Assembly (NCBI GenBank): GCA_964017235.1
Contig: OZ024931.1
Coordinates: 122,523,530-122,587,529, forward strand
From: Sabellastarte sp. h YS-2021
Lineage: Eukaryota; Annelida; Polychaeta; Sabellida; Sabellidae
DNA: 64,000 nucleotides
Direction of reading: 5' to 3'
The translations under genes and the position numbers were made by a program. Within the stretch, counting starts at the first letter, position 1. Each line of letters opens with the position of its first letter. The notes beneath the pieces are model-generated. The model ran no database searches. It worked only from the letters and a program-made list of their open reading frames with translations, and had not been told where the DNA came from. Of this stretch, positions 34,880-47,800 are shown piece after piece.

Positions 34880-36765
34880 GTTTTTGCTAACAAAAACTAA
34901 GCGTCCCAAAAAGGTTCACTGCAATATAATATACAGTAGAAAAAGGTTTTTGAAAATAAAAACATGCAGTGCTGAGAGAAGAAGTGAAAGTTAAGCAGAC
35001 AGTGTGGAAGTTCATGCATTAACATGAAAGAAAAATTTAAGCTTTATTTTTTTTCTATGGTCATAAATTGCGAAAAGTTAATTGAATAAATGCTCTGGCT
35101 AAGAATGCATAAAGCATGAATACTTATAATAGGTCGAAAGTTACACCATAAAACTACTTAATTAAAGAGTAACAGTGCTTTATAAATGCCATATATCTAT
35201 TTACATTTTAGAAAAAGGCATAGTAAAATGTGAGCCTTTAGAAAGGCAAGAAGTTTATGACACAATGCTTTGAACACATCTATCTGGTAAATCTGACCAG
35301 CTATCTAGACTCTTCACATAAGGTTTCCCAATACCTCTGAATACATTGTAAATCTCTAAAAGCAAGAATAAAATAGATATAAGGCAAAAACACAAAATCG
35401 GATATTTGATGAATCCAGTTTGATCCATAAAAGGGGTGGGGGGTAGGGGGTGGGGGGTGGTTAAATCTGACCAGCTATCTAGACTCTTCATCACAGGTTT
35501 CCCAATACCTCTCAATACATTCTAAAACTCTAAAAGAATAAAAGACATAAAAGGCAAAAACACAAAATCGGCTATTTTATTACCCCAGTTTGACCCATAA
35601 GGGGGGATCCGGGGGTAAATCTGACCAGCTATCTAGACTCTTCACATATGGTTTCCCAATACCTCTTAATACATTCTAAAGCTGTAAAAGCAAGAATAAA
35701 GGAGATAAAAGGCCAAAACACAAAATCGACTATTTTATGACCCCAGTTTGACCCATAAGGGGGGATCCGGGGGTATATCTGACCTGCTATCTAGACTCAT
35801 CACATAAGGTTTTCCAATACCTCTTAATACATTCTAAAACTGTAAAAGTAAGAATAAAAGAGATATAAGGCAAAAACACAAAATTGGCTATTTTATGACC
35901 CCAGTTTGACCCATAAGGGAGGGTCCGGGGGTAAATCTGACCAGTTATCTAGACTCTTCACATAAGGTTTCCCAATACCTCTTAATACATTCTAAAGCTC
36001 TAAAAGCAAGAATAAAGGAGATAAAAGGCAAAAACACAAAATCGGCTATTTTATGACACCAGTTTGACCCATAAGGGAGGGTCTGGGGGTAAATATGACC
36101 GGCTATCTAGACTCTTCACATATGGTTTCCCAATACCTCTTAATACATTCTCAAGCTCTAGAAGCAAGAATAAAGGAGATATAAGGGGAAAAGATGAAAT
36201 TGGCTGTTTTATGACCCCAGTTTGACCCCTACAGGGGGGTCGGGGGGGAAATTTGACTTGCTTTCTAGACTCTCCACATATGGTTTCCTACTACCTCCCA
36301 ATACATGTTATGGCTCTAAATGCAATACTTAATAAGATAATAGGGGGGTTCACATGAACTTTAAGCTTTCTGATTGGTACCTGTGAGAAAATCACTCATA
36401 AATCGGTCAATTTTCATCGGATTGCTCCCAAAATCTAATCAGCTCACGTTTTTGATAGTATAAACATGTGTATGAAGTTACAAAAAAAAAGCCTCTGTGG
36501 TCAGTAGATTTTCCTGAACTGCGATGACGGGCGGGTGTACCTGAAAAAACTATTTTTTGATCATGTGACCTTGATAAAGATGAAAGGTCAAATTTAAGCA
36601 TGTGGAAAAATTTTGCCACGCCTAAGGTATATAACTGCCAAATTTGGTTAAAAAGCTTGCAATAATAAGGGAAATATTCAAGGGAGACCATAATGCAGCG
36701 ACGGTGGCGGCGGCGAGGAAACTGACGCGAAACCAAATAAGCGCCCTTTCAGGTACGCTTAATTA
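34880..36765 (-). mobile_element. HINE-like element, family B copy 1
   Basis: The left end has hairpin GTTTTTG-CTAA-CAAAAAC (34880-34897) followed by AAGCGTCCC (34899-34907). The right end has a GGTGGCGGCGGCG tract (about 36700-36716), then AAGCGCCC...CGCTTAATTA (36739-36765), a decayed palindrome. The right arm (TTTTTGATCATGTGACC ... CTGCCAAATTTGG) resembles that of copy B2. The core is a 158 bp tandem repeat quite unlike the core of B2. Confidence 0.66.
35275..36340. repeat. Family B1 tandem core, about 158 bp unit, six to seven units
   Basis: Units are marked by CTGACCAGCTATCTAGACTC (35293, 35468, 35621, 35779, 35938, 36085 and a diverged one near 36255). Each also carries CCCCAGTTTGACCCATAAGG and a G-rich GGGGGGATCCGGGGG stretch. 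The spacing of 153-175 bp varies because of the G-rich part. Confidence 0.88.
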
Positions 36766-37586
36766 ACTTCTAATGTACTGGTATTCAAAATTTAGAAAAA
36801 AACCTGGACCTTATTTGGGTGAAACATGAAAATGACACAGTGGACTGTAAATAAGCAGGTCAAGTTTGAGGCCGACAATGGACAGAACAAAATATACACA
36901 CATAAACAAATCCTGCGGATACAAGGTCCTAGTTTTACAGAATCTACAGTATAATGACATCCATTGATCCAACTGCCTGCCATGTCTGATAAAAACTGTT
37001 GTCAGTGAAGCATATTACCGTCCGCCATGCAACATTAATGGCACGCAGTGAGTTTTTCCCCCAAGAGGTTTCAGCCTAGTTCTGGATTGGATCACACTAG
37101 ATGGTACTCGAGCCATTATATTTTTACTAATTAACTCCATTAATGCAATACAATCTGTGGTACAGGTAACAGAGAAACAAAAAAAAAACAAATCTGCTGA
37201 AAGTACATTGTTCACTATTTTTATGCCAAATCAGGTAGTAGTCTAAGGCCAGTGGAAGGTCAAAGGTGGAGTTAAGTCCATTTCAACAGCAAAAAGTCAA
37301 TAAAAGATGAATGGTCATTGTATGACTAAGTATCAAATTACATACAACACTGAAATAGCATCAAGCCATCAGGTTAACCAAAACTAGAGGATACATTATA
37401 ATATAACTCATATCAACTACTGTTCCAAAATTCTTTTGATTACTTTTCCATATAATATAAGAGCAATTTTTATGAAATAGTTTAATAGAATCTAAAACTT
37501 TTTTCTTGCTACATTTGTGGTATTCCAACAAATATGCAGTAAACACTATTAATTCTAGCAATTTTTATACAGCTTTATAAAGCATT

Positions 37587-38563
37587 AAAATAGCATTGGA
37601 GATTCCCGTACCCCACAGCCCAAGGAAATAGCTTACAACACCATGAGATATAAAAGAAGTGATAGTGTGCAAAGATCAGGAGATTTAAAGAGCAAACAGT
37701 GTGACATAATGTTGCACACCTACACCCTACCAAGTATCAACGTCGTATACCTTACAGTTTCCGATATATCGCCTGGACAAGATTTTAAATGTCAAAGTCA
37801 TAATGGCAAGTTCAAAGGTCAAAAAAGGTCACACCATGGTGTTGCACACCAGCTCCCCCTAACAATGTCCTACCAAGTATCAACTTCCTATACCTTACAG
37901 TTTCTGGAATATAGCCCGCACAAAATTTTAAAGTTCAGGGTCACTACGGCAAGGTCTGAGGTGAAATAAAGGTCACACCATGATGTTGCATACCTTCACC
38001 CCTAACCAATGTCCGTTCCAAGTATCAACCTTCTACACCATACAGTTTCAGAAATATAGGCCAGACAAGATTGCAAAGGTCAAGGTCATTATAGCAAGGT
38101 CAAATCAAGGTCACACCATGATGCTGCACACCTAAGAATAAACTTCCTACACCTTGCAGTTTCCGAGATATAGCCTGGACAAGATTTTAAATGTCAAGGT
38201 CACTACAGCAACATCAAAGGTCAAATCAACTTCACACTATGGCATCACACACCTGCATCCCTAACCAATGTTTCTACAAAGTATGAACTTCCTATGTCTT
38301 GCAATTTCTGAGATATAGCCCAGACAAGATTTTCAAAATCAAACTATGGTACGGTTAAATCAAGGTCACACCATAACGCTGCACACCTATAACCCCTAAC
38401 CAATGTTCCTACCATTTATTTAACATCTTACACTTCAGGATTTCTGAGATACAGCCTGACAAGCTTTTTCCCACCACCTACCCGCCCGCCCAACCACCCG
38501 CCCATCCATATACCATGGGTGAGAACAATACCCGCACAGCCCTTAAAGGCTGTGAGGTAAAAA
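37587..38563 (-). mobile_element. HINE-like element, family A copy 3
   Basis: Left end AAAATAGCATTGGAGATTCC, then CGTACCCCACAGCCC. About six decayed core units follow, with a CCCACCACCTACCCGCCCGC tract and right palindrome ACAGCCCTTAAAGGCTGT (38536-38553) running into GAGGTAAAAA. Divergence suggests an older insertion than A1. Confidence 0.72.
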
Positions 38564-38983
38564 GAAGGCTCAAAGTCCCAACAAAGAGTAAAGTACAAAT
38601 TCAAGATTTCAATATCCAGGTAAACAGGAAAAAAGTTCAGCACCACTGAGATGCAGGATTGACACAGAGGCCATCAGGTCGATATGCTTTAAGAAAGAGT
38701 TAAGGCTCCAAAGTAACTTGCAGGCAAGTGAGGCAGTTCTGAACACTGAACAATATATTCAACAGGCAACCAATACAATGTTTTGAGAACAGGAGAGATT
38801 CTAATATATCAACTTACATTATATGTATTATATTATATTATAATATCACAGTATTCTCTAGACTACATTGTGTGGTTGTTTCTATATGTATCTGATTTCT
38901 GTTAGATGTTCTGATCCTTATTGCTTGGACAGAGACCCTGTAGCTTAGCAGTACCTGCTAAGAATGAGCATGCATGTATAGCC

Positions 38984-39030
38984 ATTCTATTCTATTCTAT
39001 TCTGTGCTTTTATAGCACTTAATCTCCGCC
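38984..39030 (-). mobile_element. LINE/SINE 3' tail with TTCTA microsatellite
   Basis: Inverse of the 19.7 kb tail: CTTTTATAGCACTTAATCTC (39007-39026), preceded by (TTCTA)4 at 38984-39001, which is the expected simple-sequence tail of a retroposon. Confidence 0.45.
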
Positions 39031-40443
39031 AAGGCAGACTGACTAAGGTGCAACACCAGGTCCAATTCAGTAATCATCATTCCACAGAATTGGGCATCCT
39101 ACACACACACCCCTCTTTTCTCTAGTGTGCACATTTTCAGTTTGACTCTCTGAGCTGTGTCAAGTGCATCCTACCCAAAAGTGAATCCCACTGAATAACA
39201 CTGAATGGTCCTAACAAGACACAAAGAAATCAAACAACACACAACCAAAGGCAGATTGGTCTGTTCAGGTGTAACATGTGATCCCGGCACAGAAAAGTGT
39301 GACCTAGGTGTTACATAGTTTGGATTAGGAAAGACTAGTTTGGAACTGTAGACAAACCTGACAAGTGTGACAGCTGACTTCATCAAAAATAAGTGTATGT
39401 TCAACCACAGACTACATACACTCAGAGCTAATGCAATATTCTTATATAGTGTCCTTTTTTGGCTACCAAACAGAGTGAGCTCAACTCAGTCATTTTCCCT
39501 GTTATATTACCATAAGTTTCTAGAGTGTTCTGGAATCATCTAGACCACAATGATCATTTTAAAAATCAACAACTAAAATGATAATTTTCAATAACACAAA
39601 ATCACACTAGACATGAAACATGAGACAAGCACCTGCTACTGTTATCTACTGACTCTAATTGACCAGAACTCTCTCTCTCTCTGTGGACAAGACCATGTTT
39701 TGAAACTATTTAAAATAGATGTCCTTTTTGGGGAGTTTTGTTTTTCCACGGATTATAATAGGATCAATTTTTAGTGATTTTCCAGTTTTCTCCATCTTCT
39801 GTCCTTAACCTTAGTTACTGCTATTCATCCACCCCAAATCATACTTTGTATGGCAACTGCTGTGTATTTTAGTGACAAATAATAGCCATGTTTTCGTGGA
39901 ACTTTAGCCTTGTGCACTGCTGCATAAAATCAAGCAAAACATACTTCAATTAAAACTACCAGTTTAGGAGGTCAAGGTCAAGTCTCAACTGAAACGTTTC
40001 TTTTGGGAGCCATTAATTGGGCAAATCTTGATGCTGAGTAAAAAAAGTTAGAGTTTGGAAAAATTTTGGCTTAGTTTTGGGTCACTTTTTCAAAATCATG
40101 CAAAACTTTCCAGAGACTAGGAAAAGACTAGCAAAGAAACAAGAAAACTTGCAACAATTCCACAGGAAGTTTCTCCTCAGAAAAACATCCTTGAATGTGG
40201 CAATCCAATCAAGTAACTGCCCATGACAGGCACACTTTCATTACAAAATCTCATTAAGGCCAACAAAATTAATAACATCTATACATCCTTGCTACCAACG
40301 CTGATATCAAAGTGATATCTGAAACACAGCGCAAGCAATGTGTACAGCCTTGCATTTAAATAGATCAAGGTATGAACATGACATAATGAACAAATGTTAT
40401 GCAACTGTACAGAATACCATTATGGTATGGAGTGCATTTGTTA

Positions 40444-40470
40444 CTTCAAAATCTCTCAAAGATTTTGAAG
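40444..40470. repeat. Perfect short hairpin
   Basis: CTTCAAAATCT and AGATTTTGAAG pair perfectly (11 bp) around a CTCAA loop. A TTTGTTTGTATGTATGTACG stretch follows. Possibly the end of an unrecognised element. Confidence 0.7.
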
Positions 40471-41340
40471 TATGTTGGTCAGTCTGTTTGTTTGTATGTA
40501 TGTACGTTTGCTAGAGCATTCTAGGTCACAATTTTGCAGCATGGATTCTCATTTTTTCCTATAACATTGTCATTAGGTCAGAATAGAGAAGAACCCAATT
40601 TCAACAAAATCGGTAGCATTTTCACATAGCTATGACCATTTTAGCTACTTAGCTACTGCATTCACAAATATGCGGCGAGATTTCGAAGTCTGCCACCTGT
40701 TTATTTATTTCTGTCTGTTTGAATGCATTTTTGTGGATTTCTTTTCTGTGAATATACAGGGCCTTACCAAAGGGAGATATGATTAAATTTAGAAAAGGTC
40801 TGGATACCCAAAAATCCTGAATTTTTAACAAGTCCCATTTTTAAGGATTTGGGGTTTGTGGGTGAAATTATCATGGTCTGCATAGACTAGGTTTGCTGAT
40901 GAGATTATAAGATCTACATAGACTGCATTCCAGGGGTGCTTTCTGTTTTGACTCTGTATTTTTTTCTTAAATATTCAAATAAGCTCAGCACAAGAATAAA
41001 CTGGAATCCTGAGTAGTAGAATGATTACATGTGACAAACTGTGCTGGAATGACTCGGACAAGAAGCATATTTTCATATTTACTGGTATATTTATAGATGA
41101 ACCTTGTCAAGTAAACACCTAGGGGACCAGAAAAAATATTCCACTTAAGCAGGGTATCCAGATATCAGGTTAATTTCAACATCTCCTTTTACTTGAAAAT
41201 GAATTCTACAAAGCAGAGTTCTACTTAAAGGTGTTTGACTGTATCTGGCTTTAAAGTTAGTTTTAATATATTGTACCAATCTGATCATATCAGGCATGTT
41301 CACAAGCTAATAAAACTAAGCAGACAAGTCTATCAAACCC

Positions 41341-41446
41341 TCAGGTGGAAACAAGTAACACTTGGCTTACATTCTCTCATACATTTCCTGATCTCAGGTT
41401 GACACAAGTAACACTTGGCTTACATTCTCTCATACATTTGCTGATA
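41341..41446. repeat. 53 bp tandem duplication
   Basis: ACAAGTAACACTTGGCTTAC and the following ATTCTCTCATACATTT occur at 41351 and again at 41404 with almost no change. A recent local duplication. Confidence 0.9.
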
Positions 41447-41464
41447 AATTTCAAAGTCAAGGTC

Positions 41465-41620
41465 AGTGTTCCACATCCTTTGCAGAAGCTAAGGTCATAT
41501 CAAGACAGTCCCTGAGTGAATCCAAAGCATTGTCAGCTGGGTTTAAACCCATGACCACAAGTTGAGAGTAAAGTGAATAAATGACAAAACTTTATAACCA
41601 CTCAGATGCCACTCAATATA
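41465..41620 (-). mobile_element. tRNA-headed SINE, family 2
   Basis: On minus: TGGCATCTGAGTGGTTATAA (box A), CTCTCAACTTGTGGTCATGG, GTTTAAACCC (box B), then GGACTGTCTTGATATGACCT. Shares head and body with the copy at 25.9 kb. Confidence 0.55.
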
Positions 41621-41664
41621 TTTCAAGTTAAATATCTGACTCATTTTCATGACCTATGAAAGAC

Positions 41665-42023
41665 CTGGGGCCGATTTCACGAAGCCTCCTTTGGAAAGGA
41701 ACTCCTTTCACTTTTATTCCTTTTGGAACGCCACCTTAAAATTCAGTTTCACAAAGCCTCCTTTAACACTCCTTAACAAAGGTCTACCTCAAAACTCAAG
41801 GAGCGAGCAAATGTTCTTTAAAGTTATCAAACATTCCTTGAAGGACACTTCCTTAGGTTTAAGGTACGTCCTTAGCTTCCTTGAAAGTTCAGGGAGTTTC
41901 CAAGGTCTCCTTAAAGGAAGGAGGGTTTGTGAAACTGAGATTTTTAAAGGAGGGAGAAATTCAAGGAAATCCTTGAATTGAAGGTGACCTTTATCTTAAG
42001 GAGGCTTAGTGAAATGGCCCCAG
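41665..42023. mobile_element. Foldback MITE with CTGGGGCC ends
   Basis: The left end CTGGGGCCGATTTCACGAAG and the right end, inverse of CTGGGGCCATTTCACTAAGC, match over about 27 bp with small gaps. The interior is made of CCTCCTT/AAGGAGG and TCCTTGAA/TTCAAGGA modules in both orientations. Non-coding, 359 bp. Confidence 0.75.
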
Positions 42024-43885
42024 ATTTTATACTTGGGATGTTGCTATGAGCAGACAAGAGCAGAAAAAAAAACTAACAAAATATGTGATATGTCCAAAGT
42101 GAATAGTTGCATGACAAGTGAGATCAACCTCACAATCTCCTCCCTTAACTGCTACAGTTGATAAAGACATGTCATAGCACCAAGCCATGGGCACTCCTCG
42201 GGAGATTACCTGGCAGACTTTTAATACTAAATCTTCTCAAGGAACAAAATTACTCCACTATGTAGGAAATGAGTCATAACACCATACAGATATGCTTAGC
42301 ACCAAAAAGACAAGTGCTAACTGACTTATGATGGAAACGATTGGTTTCGAATACTCAGAACAGAAATGATCACTCATACAACATGCTTAATATTTATTTT
42401 GATGGCTTCCACAGTTTGGCATCTGAACTTCACTTATATAGAGTCCATCCTCTACAACTTTGCAAATGGGAAGCAAACTCACAATGGAGGAAGAGGCTGA
42501 TCAGAGGTATAAACAAAGACAGTACAGACTCACTCAGTATTTTATATACTAGGTGCAGTTAGAATATATTAGACTTGTTTTACAGCACTGAAGATACTTC
42601 TTAACCTTGTAAATTCTGTGCTGAGAGCATTCAATTTAAGGAAATGGTTCAATCAAAGGAGCTTTTAGCTATTTCCATTTTTTGGTTACAGGGATTATTG
42701 ATTCAATCAATGATAATTAGTAAAACAATACCCCGGATATCAAACCAACCATTCACAGTTATTTTGCTTAAAGTGTTTCTCAAGGACACGTCAGTGTCCA
42801 ATAACTCCAAAACAAAAAGGGGAACAATATGTGCTACAAAATAAATGCCACAAAGAAATGGACCTCCCAATGATGTCACAGATACAAGGCAATCAATTGA
42901 AGATACAAACTAAAGAACCTGAAGGTTTTGATATCATGCAGCAATTATTTTAATATACCAGTACCAACTGGATGACAATCTGCATACTTTTGAGTAATAT
43001 ATTTTCTGCCATAATAAACCGAGGTTATATAGATTTTAACAGGCTTTTTTACATATGTGACTGTTTAACAACTACCTTAAAACATTTCCCTCTCACTCTA
43101 GTTTTTTTTTGACTAACTTTGTGTAGGTGTAACAGGTGACAAACATGCCAAATTAATAATGAAACATATTTTACTACATTCTCTTCATTGTGTCCAGCAA
43201 CTGGAAAACAAATGTAACAATGTTTGTGTGTTACATCAAGACTTTGCTTTATGTATGTCATATAACATCTACACTGAAAAACTGTAAAGTTTACTATTAC
43301 TGGAGTGGATTCTATACAAGCATGCATTCACAGTTTTCATTAATTTTTGACCCTTGGTAACTTAATTTTTTGAAGTGTTACAGGCAATAACTAGAGAGGG
43401 GGGGATTAACACAGAAATTACGGTATAATATTTTTTAAAATGTGTTTTGGCACACTTATTTGTTACAATATCTCTGCAAATTCTGAATGTATTCAAAATA
43501 ACATACATCAATGCCACTACAACATTTCACATGACTCCAAAAAGATCCTGAAATATTACCACTTTTAAACCAATCTATCAAACTTAAAATCACAGAGCAG
43601 GATTACTGTTTATCAGTAAAGCATATTTAGTATAACTGCCTAACAGGTTAAAAATAGCAATAAACATTATTTGGAATGCCAAAACCTAACTTCCAGTTAA
43701 CCCCTTCCAACAAGAAGTCTGGTTTTTGAAATTTATAAAAAAATTTCAAATATGAAATCCTGTGAAAGAGTTTTTGATACAAATATTGCATTATTTTTTG
43801 GGGGAAAGTAGATGTATTTTTAGGTCATGTCTTATGATTAGATTTAACATTGTCCTGTAGTATTTTACTATGAGCCGATACTTAC

Positions 43886-43938
43886 CATCCAATTCTGAAG
43901 CCCTTGTTCTGGCTAAGCATACTGCCCAACAAAACCAT
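43886..43938 (-). CDS. BAIAP3: BAIAP3/UNC13D-like gene, first coding exon (putative)
   Basis: Probable start exon of the Munc13-related gene whose later exons lie at lower coordinates. On the minus strand an ATG at 43938-43936 opens 17 codons (MVLLGSMLSQNKGFRIG) plus two bases (TG). A consensus GTAAGT donor follows at 43885-43880. The split codon TG|G closes with the first base of the exon at 32343, giving Trp and then VQESDGNFFE, so the phase fits. An in-frame TAA at 43986-43984 lies 15 codons upstream, which supports this ATG; a second in-frame ATG six codons downstream is an alternative. Vertebrate BAIAP3 and UNC13D also begin with a short basic or hydrophobic segment, but this stretch is not conserved enough to prove identity. 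The assignment rests on donor quality, phase and position. No promoter motif is evident upstream, and an untranslated 5' exon could exist. Confidence 0.62.
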
Positions 43939-44821
43939 TAGGATTCTCCCATTGACATGAGTTTCAGAAATGCACTGGGTTAGTTATCTCCGATACACAG
44001 AAACACAAACCGTTTTCCTTGGCATCTAGAACTAATACTCTAATATCATGTGACAACAGAAACAATTTCTCAGTTTTTTAGACTTTTTATAATATTTCTG
44101 CACTTTCTTGCTGTTCAGTACATATCTTGATTTCAGGATAAATCATTTGATCACCCACTATAAACTGTATCCAACATATAATGGACACACCCTTCACACG
44201 GCAATGAAATGTAACAGCCTACAGTGAATCATACATTTAAATATCTAGTGTCTACAGATATCTTACTGTATAAAAGCAAGTCTAATAAGGTTGTATTTAT
44301 CAGAGAATATTTCACTGCTCTGAATACTTTAAATCCCAGTCCTATTTCACAGCTGTGACATGTATCAACACGGCTTTTATTTCCTTCCAATGCAGCTTCA
44401 AATGCTCCAGTTCTTGTTAATTTATAGCTGCAGATACTACTAAGAAAAGAACACCCAGTAGATTGCTACTAAAACTTAATTTCCCCTTCCACAAATTGTA
44501 AAATTATACAATAGTATTCACTGTAAAAATTAACACTTCTCAGCTGTCAATAAGTACCATTGTGTGTCCTATAATTCATTGCAATTACTTCATTTATAGA
44601 GCAGCTACATCAATACTATAACTAGAAATAGGCCGCCCTGTTGATAGTAGATGCGAATAGAAACAGGATAGCATAGAAGAACACACATTATCATGTGTAA
44701 TGTCCACCCATGAACCTTTTGCCCAAATTGTACAGTAGTCTTACAAGACCCTGTTTCATTTGTAAAATATATCAATGATGCTTAAATATTTGATAGTGTA
44801 GATGTAATTTATTTCAGCTTC

Positions 44822-47800
44822 ATGCCTTTTTGCATTGGTTGGGTTGAAAATTTTGACGAAATCACTCTATCTTGCACGGTTAAGAAGATAGAAGCCAATT
44901 CCTGTTTTTCTATTTTTGGCAAAAATTTGAAAATTCAAAATGGCCGCCATTATTGGGAAAAGGAAATTTTTTTGAAAATTGCCAAGAGTACATTTCTTAG
45001 ATACCCTATGGGTCGAAAATTTCAACAAAATAACTCTATTTTGCACGGTTAAGGCCAGTTTGTGTTTTTCCATTTTGGGCAAAAATTCGAAAATTCAAAA
45101 TGGCTGCCATTTTTGGGGAGGGGAAAATTTTTTGAAAATTGCAAAGATTACATTCCTTAGATACCCTGTGGGTTGAAAATTTCGACGAAATCGCTCTATC
45201 TCGCATGGTTAAGGAGATAGAAGCAAATTTGTGTTTTGCCATTTTTGGCAAAAATTTGAAAATTCAAAATGGCCGCCATTTTAGGGGAGGGGAAAATTTT
45301 TTAGAAATTACCAAGAGTACAATGCTCAGATACCCTGTGGGTCGAAAATTTTGACGAAATCACTCTATCTGGCACGGTTAAGGAGATAGAAGCAAATTTG
45401 TGTTTTGCCATTTTTGGCAAAAATTCGAAAATTCAAAATGGCCGCCATTTTTGGGGAGGGGAAAATTTTTGGAAAATTGCAAAGATTGCATTCCTTAGAT
45501 ACCCTGTGGGTCGAAAATTTCGACGAAATCGCTCTATCTCGCACGGTTAAGGAGATAGAAGCAAATTTGTGTTTTGCAATTTTTGGCAAAAATTCGAAAA
45601 TTCAAAATGGCCGCCATTTTTGGGGAGGGGAAAATTTTTTGAAAATTGCAAAGATTACATTCCTTAGATACCCTGTGGGTCGAAAATTTCGACGAAATCG
45701 CTCTATCTCGCACGGTTAAGGAGATAGAAGCAAATTTGTGTTTTGCCATTTTTGGCAAAAATTCGAAAATTCAAAATGGCCGCCATTTTTGGGGAGGGGA
45801 AAATATTTTGAAAATTGCAAAGATTGCATTGCTTAGATACCCTGTGCGTCGAAAATTTTGCCGAAATCGCTCTATCTCGCACGGTTAAGGAGATAGAAGC
45901 AAATTAGTGTTTTGCCATTTTTGGCAAAAATTCGAAAATTCAAAATGGCCGCCATTTTTGGGGAGGGGAAAATTTTTGGAAAATTGCAAAGATTGCATTC
46001 CTTAGATCCCCTGTGGGTCGAAAATTTTGCCGAAATCGCTCTATCTCGCACGGTTAAGGAGATAGAAGCAAATTTGTGTTTTGCCATTTTTGGCAAAAAT
46101 TCGAAAATTCAAAATGGCCGCCATTTTTGGGGAGGGGAAATTTTTTTGAAAATTGCAAATATTACATACCTTAGATACCCTGTGGGTCGAAAATTTCGAC
46201 GAAATCGCTCTATCTCGCACGGTTAAGGAGATAGAAGCAAATTTGTGTTTTGCCATTTTTGGCAAAAATTCGAAAATTCAAAATGGCCGCCATTTTTGGG
46301 GAGGGGAAAATTTTTGGAAAATTGCAAAGATTGCATTCCTTAGATACCCTGTGGGTCGAAAATTTCGACGAAATCGCTCTATCTCGCACGGTTAAGGAGA
46401 TAGAAGCAAATTTGTGTTTTGCCATTTTTGGCAAAAATTCGAAAATTCAAAATGGCCGCCATTTTTGGGGAGGGGAAAATTTTTTGAAAATTGCAAATAT
46501 TACATTCCTTAGATACCCTGTGGGTCGAAAATTTCGACGAAATCGCTCTATCTCGCACGGTTAAGGAGATAGAAGCAAATTTGTGTTTTGCCATTTTTGG
46601 CAAAAATTCGAAAATTCAAAATGGCCGCCATTTTTGGGGAGGGGAAAATTTTTTGAAAATTGCAAAGATTGCATTCCTTAGATACCCTGTGGGTCGAAAA
46701 TTTCGACGAAATCGCTCTATCTCGCACGGTTAAGGAGATAGAAGCAAATTTGTGTTTTGCCATTTTTGGCAAAAATTCGAAAATTCAAAATGGCCGCCAT
46801 TTTTGGGGAGGGGAAAATATTTTGAAAATTGCAAAGATTGCATTGCTTAGATACCCTGTGCGTCTAAAATTTTGCCGAAATCGCTCTATCTCGCACGGTT
46901 AAGGAGATAGAAGCAAATTAGTGTTTTGCCATTTTTGGCAAAAATTCGAAAATTCAAAATGGCCGCCATTTTTGGGGAGGGGAAAATTTTTGGAAAATTG
47001 CAAAGATTGCATTCCTTAGATCCCCTGTGGGTCGAAAATTTTGCCGAAATCGCTCTATCTCGCACGGTTAAGGAGATAGAAGCAAATTTGTGTTTTGCCA
47101 TTTTTGGCAAAAATTCGAAAATTCAAAATGGCCGCCATTTTTGGGGAGGGGAAATTTTTTTGAAAATTGCAAATATTACATTCCTTAGATACCCTGTGGG
47201 TCGAAAATTTCGACGAAATCGCTCTATCTCGCACGGTTAAGGAGATAGAAGCAAATTTGTGTTTTGCCATTTTTGGCAAAAATTCGAAAATTCAAAATGG
47301 CCGCCATTTTTGGGGAGGGGAAAATTTTTGGAAAATTGCAAAGATTGCATTCCTTAGATACCCTGTGGGTCGAAAATTTCGACGAAATCGCTCTATCTCG
47401 CACGGTTAAGGAGATAGAAGCAAATTTGTGTTTTGCCATTTTTGGCAAAAATTCGAAAATTCAAAATGGCCGCCATTTTTGGGGAGGGGAAAATTTTTTG
47501 AAAATTGCAAATATTACATTCCTTAGATACCCTGTGGGTCGAAAATTTCGACGAAATCGCTCTATCTCGCACGGTTAAGGAGATAGAAGCAAATTTGTGT
47601 TTTGCCATTTTTGGCAAAAATTCGAAAATTCAAAATGGCCGCCATTTTTGGGGAGGGGAAATTTTTTTGAAAATTGCAAATATTACATTCCTTAGATACC
47701 CTGTGGGTCGAAAATTTCGATGAAATCGTTCTATCTCGCACGGTTAAGGAGATAGAAGCAAATTTGTGTTTTGCCATTTTTGGCAAAAATTCGAAAATTC

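Larger units (their letters stand above)
32344..43885 (-). other. Intron 1 of the BAIAP3-like gene
   Basis: An 11.5 kb intron with donor GTAAGT and acceptor TTTCAG. It contains a pogo-like MITE (33518-33767), an inverted SINE pair (33930-34584), HINE copies B1 (34880-36765) and A3 (37587-38563), a LINE/SINE tail near 39.0 kb, a SINE near 41.5 kb and a foldback MITE (41665-42023). The stretches 32344-33517, 36766-37586, 39040-40440, 40640-41340 and 42024-43885 are AT-rich, with no exon-like open frame having good splice sites on either strand. Confidence 0.65.
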
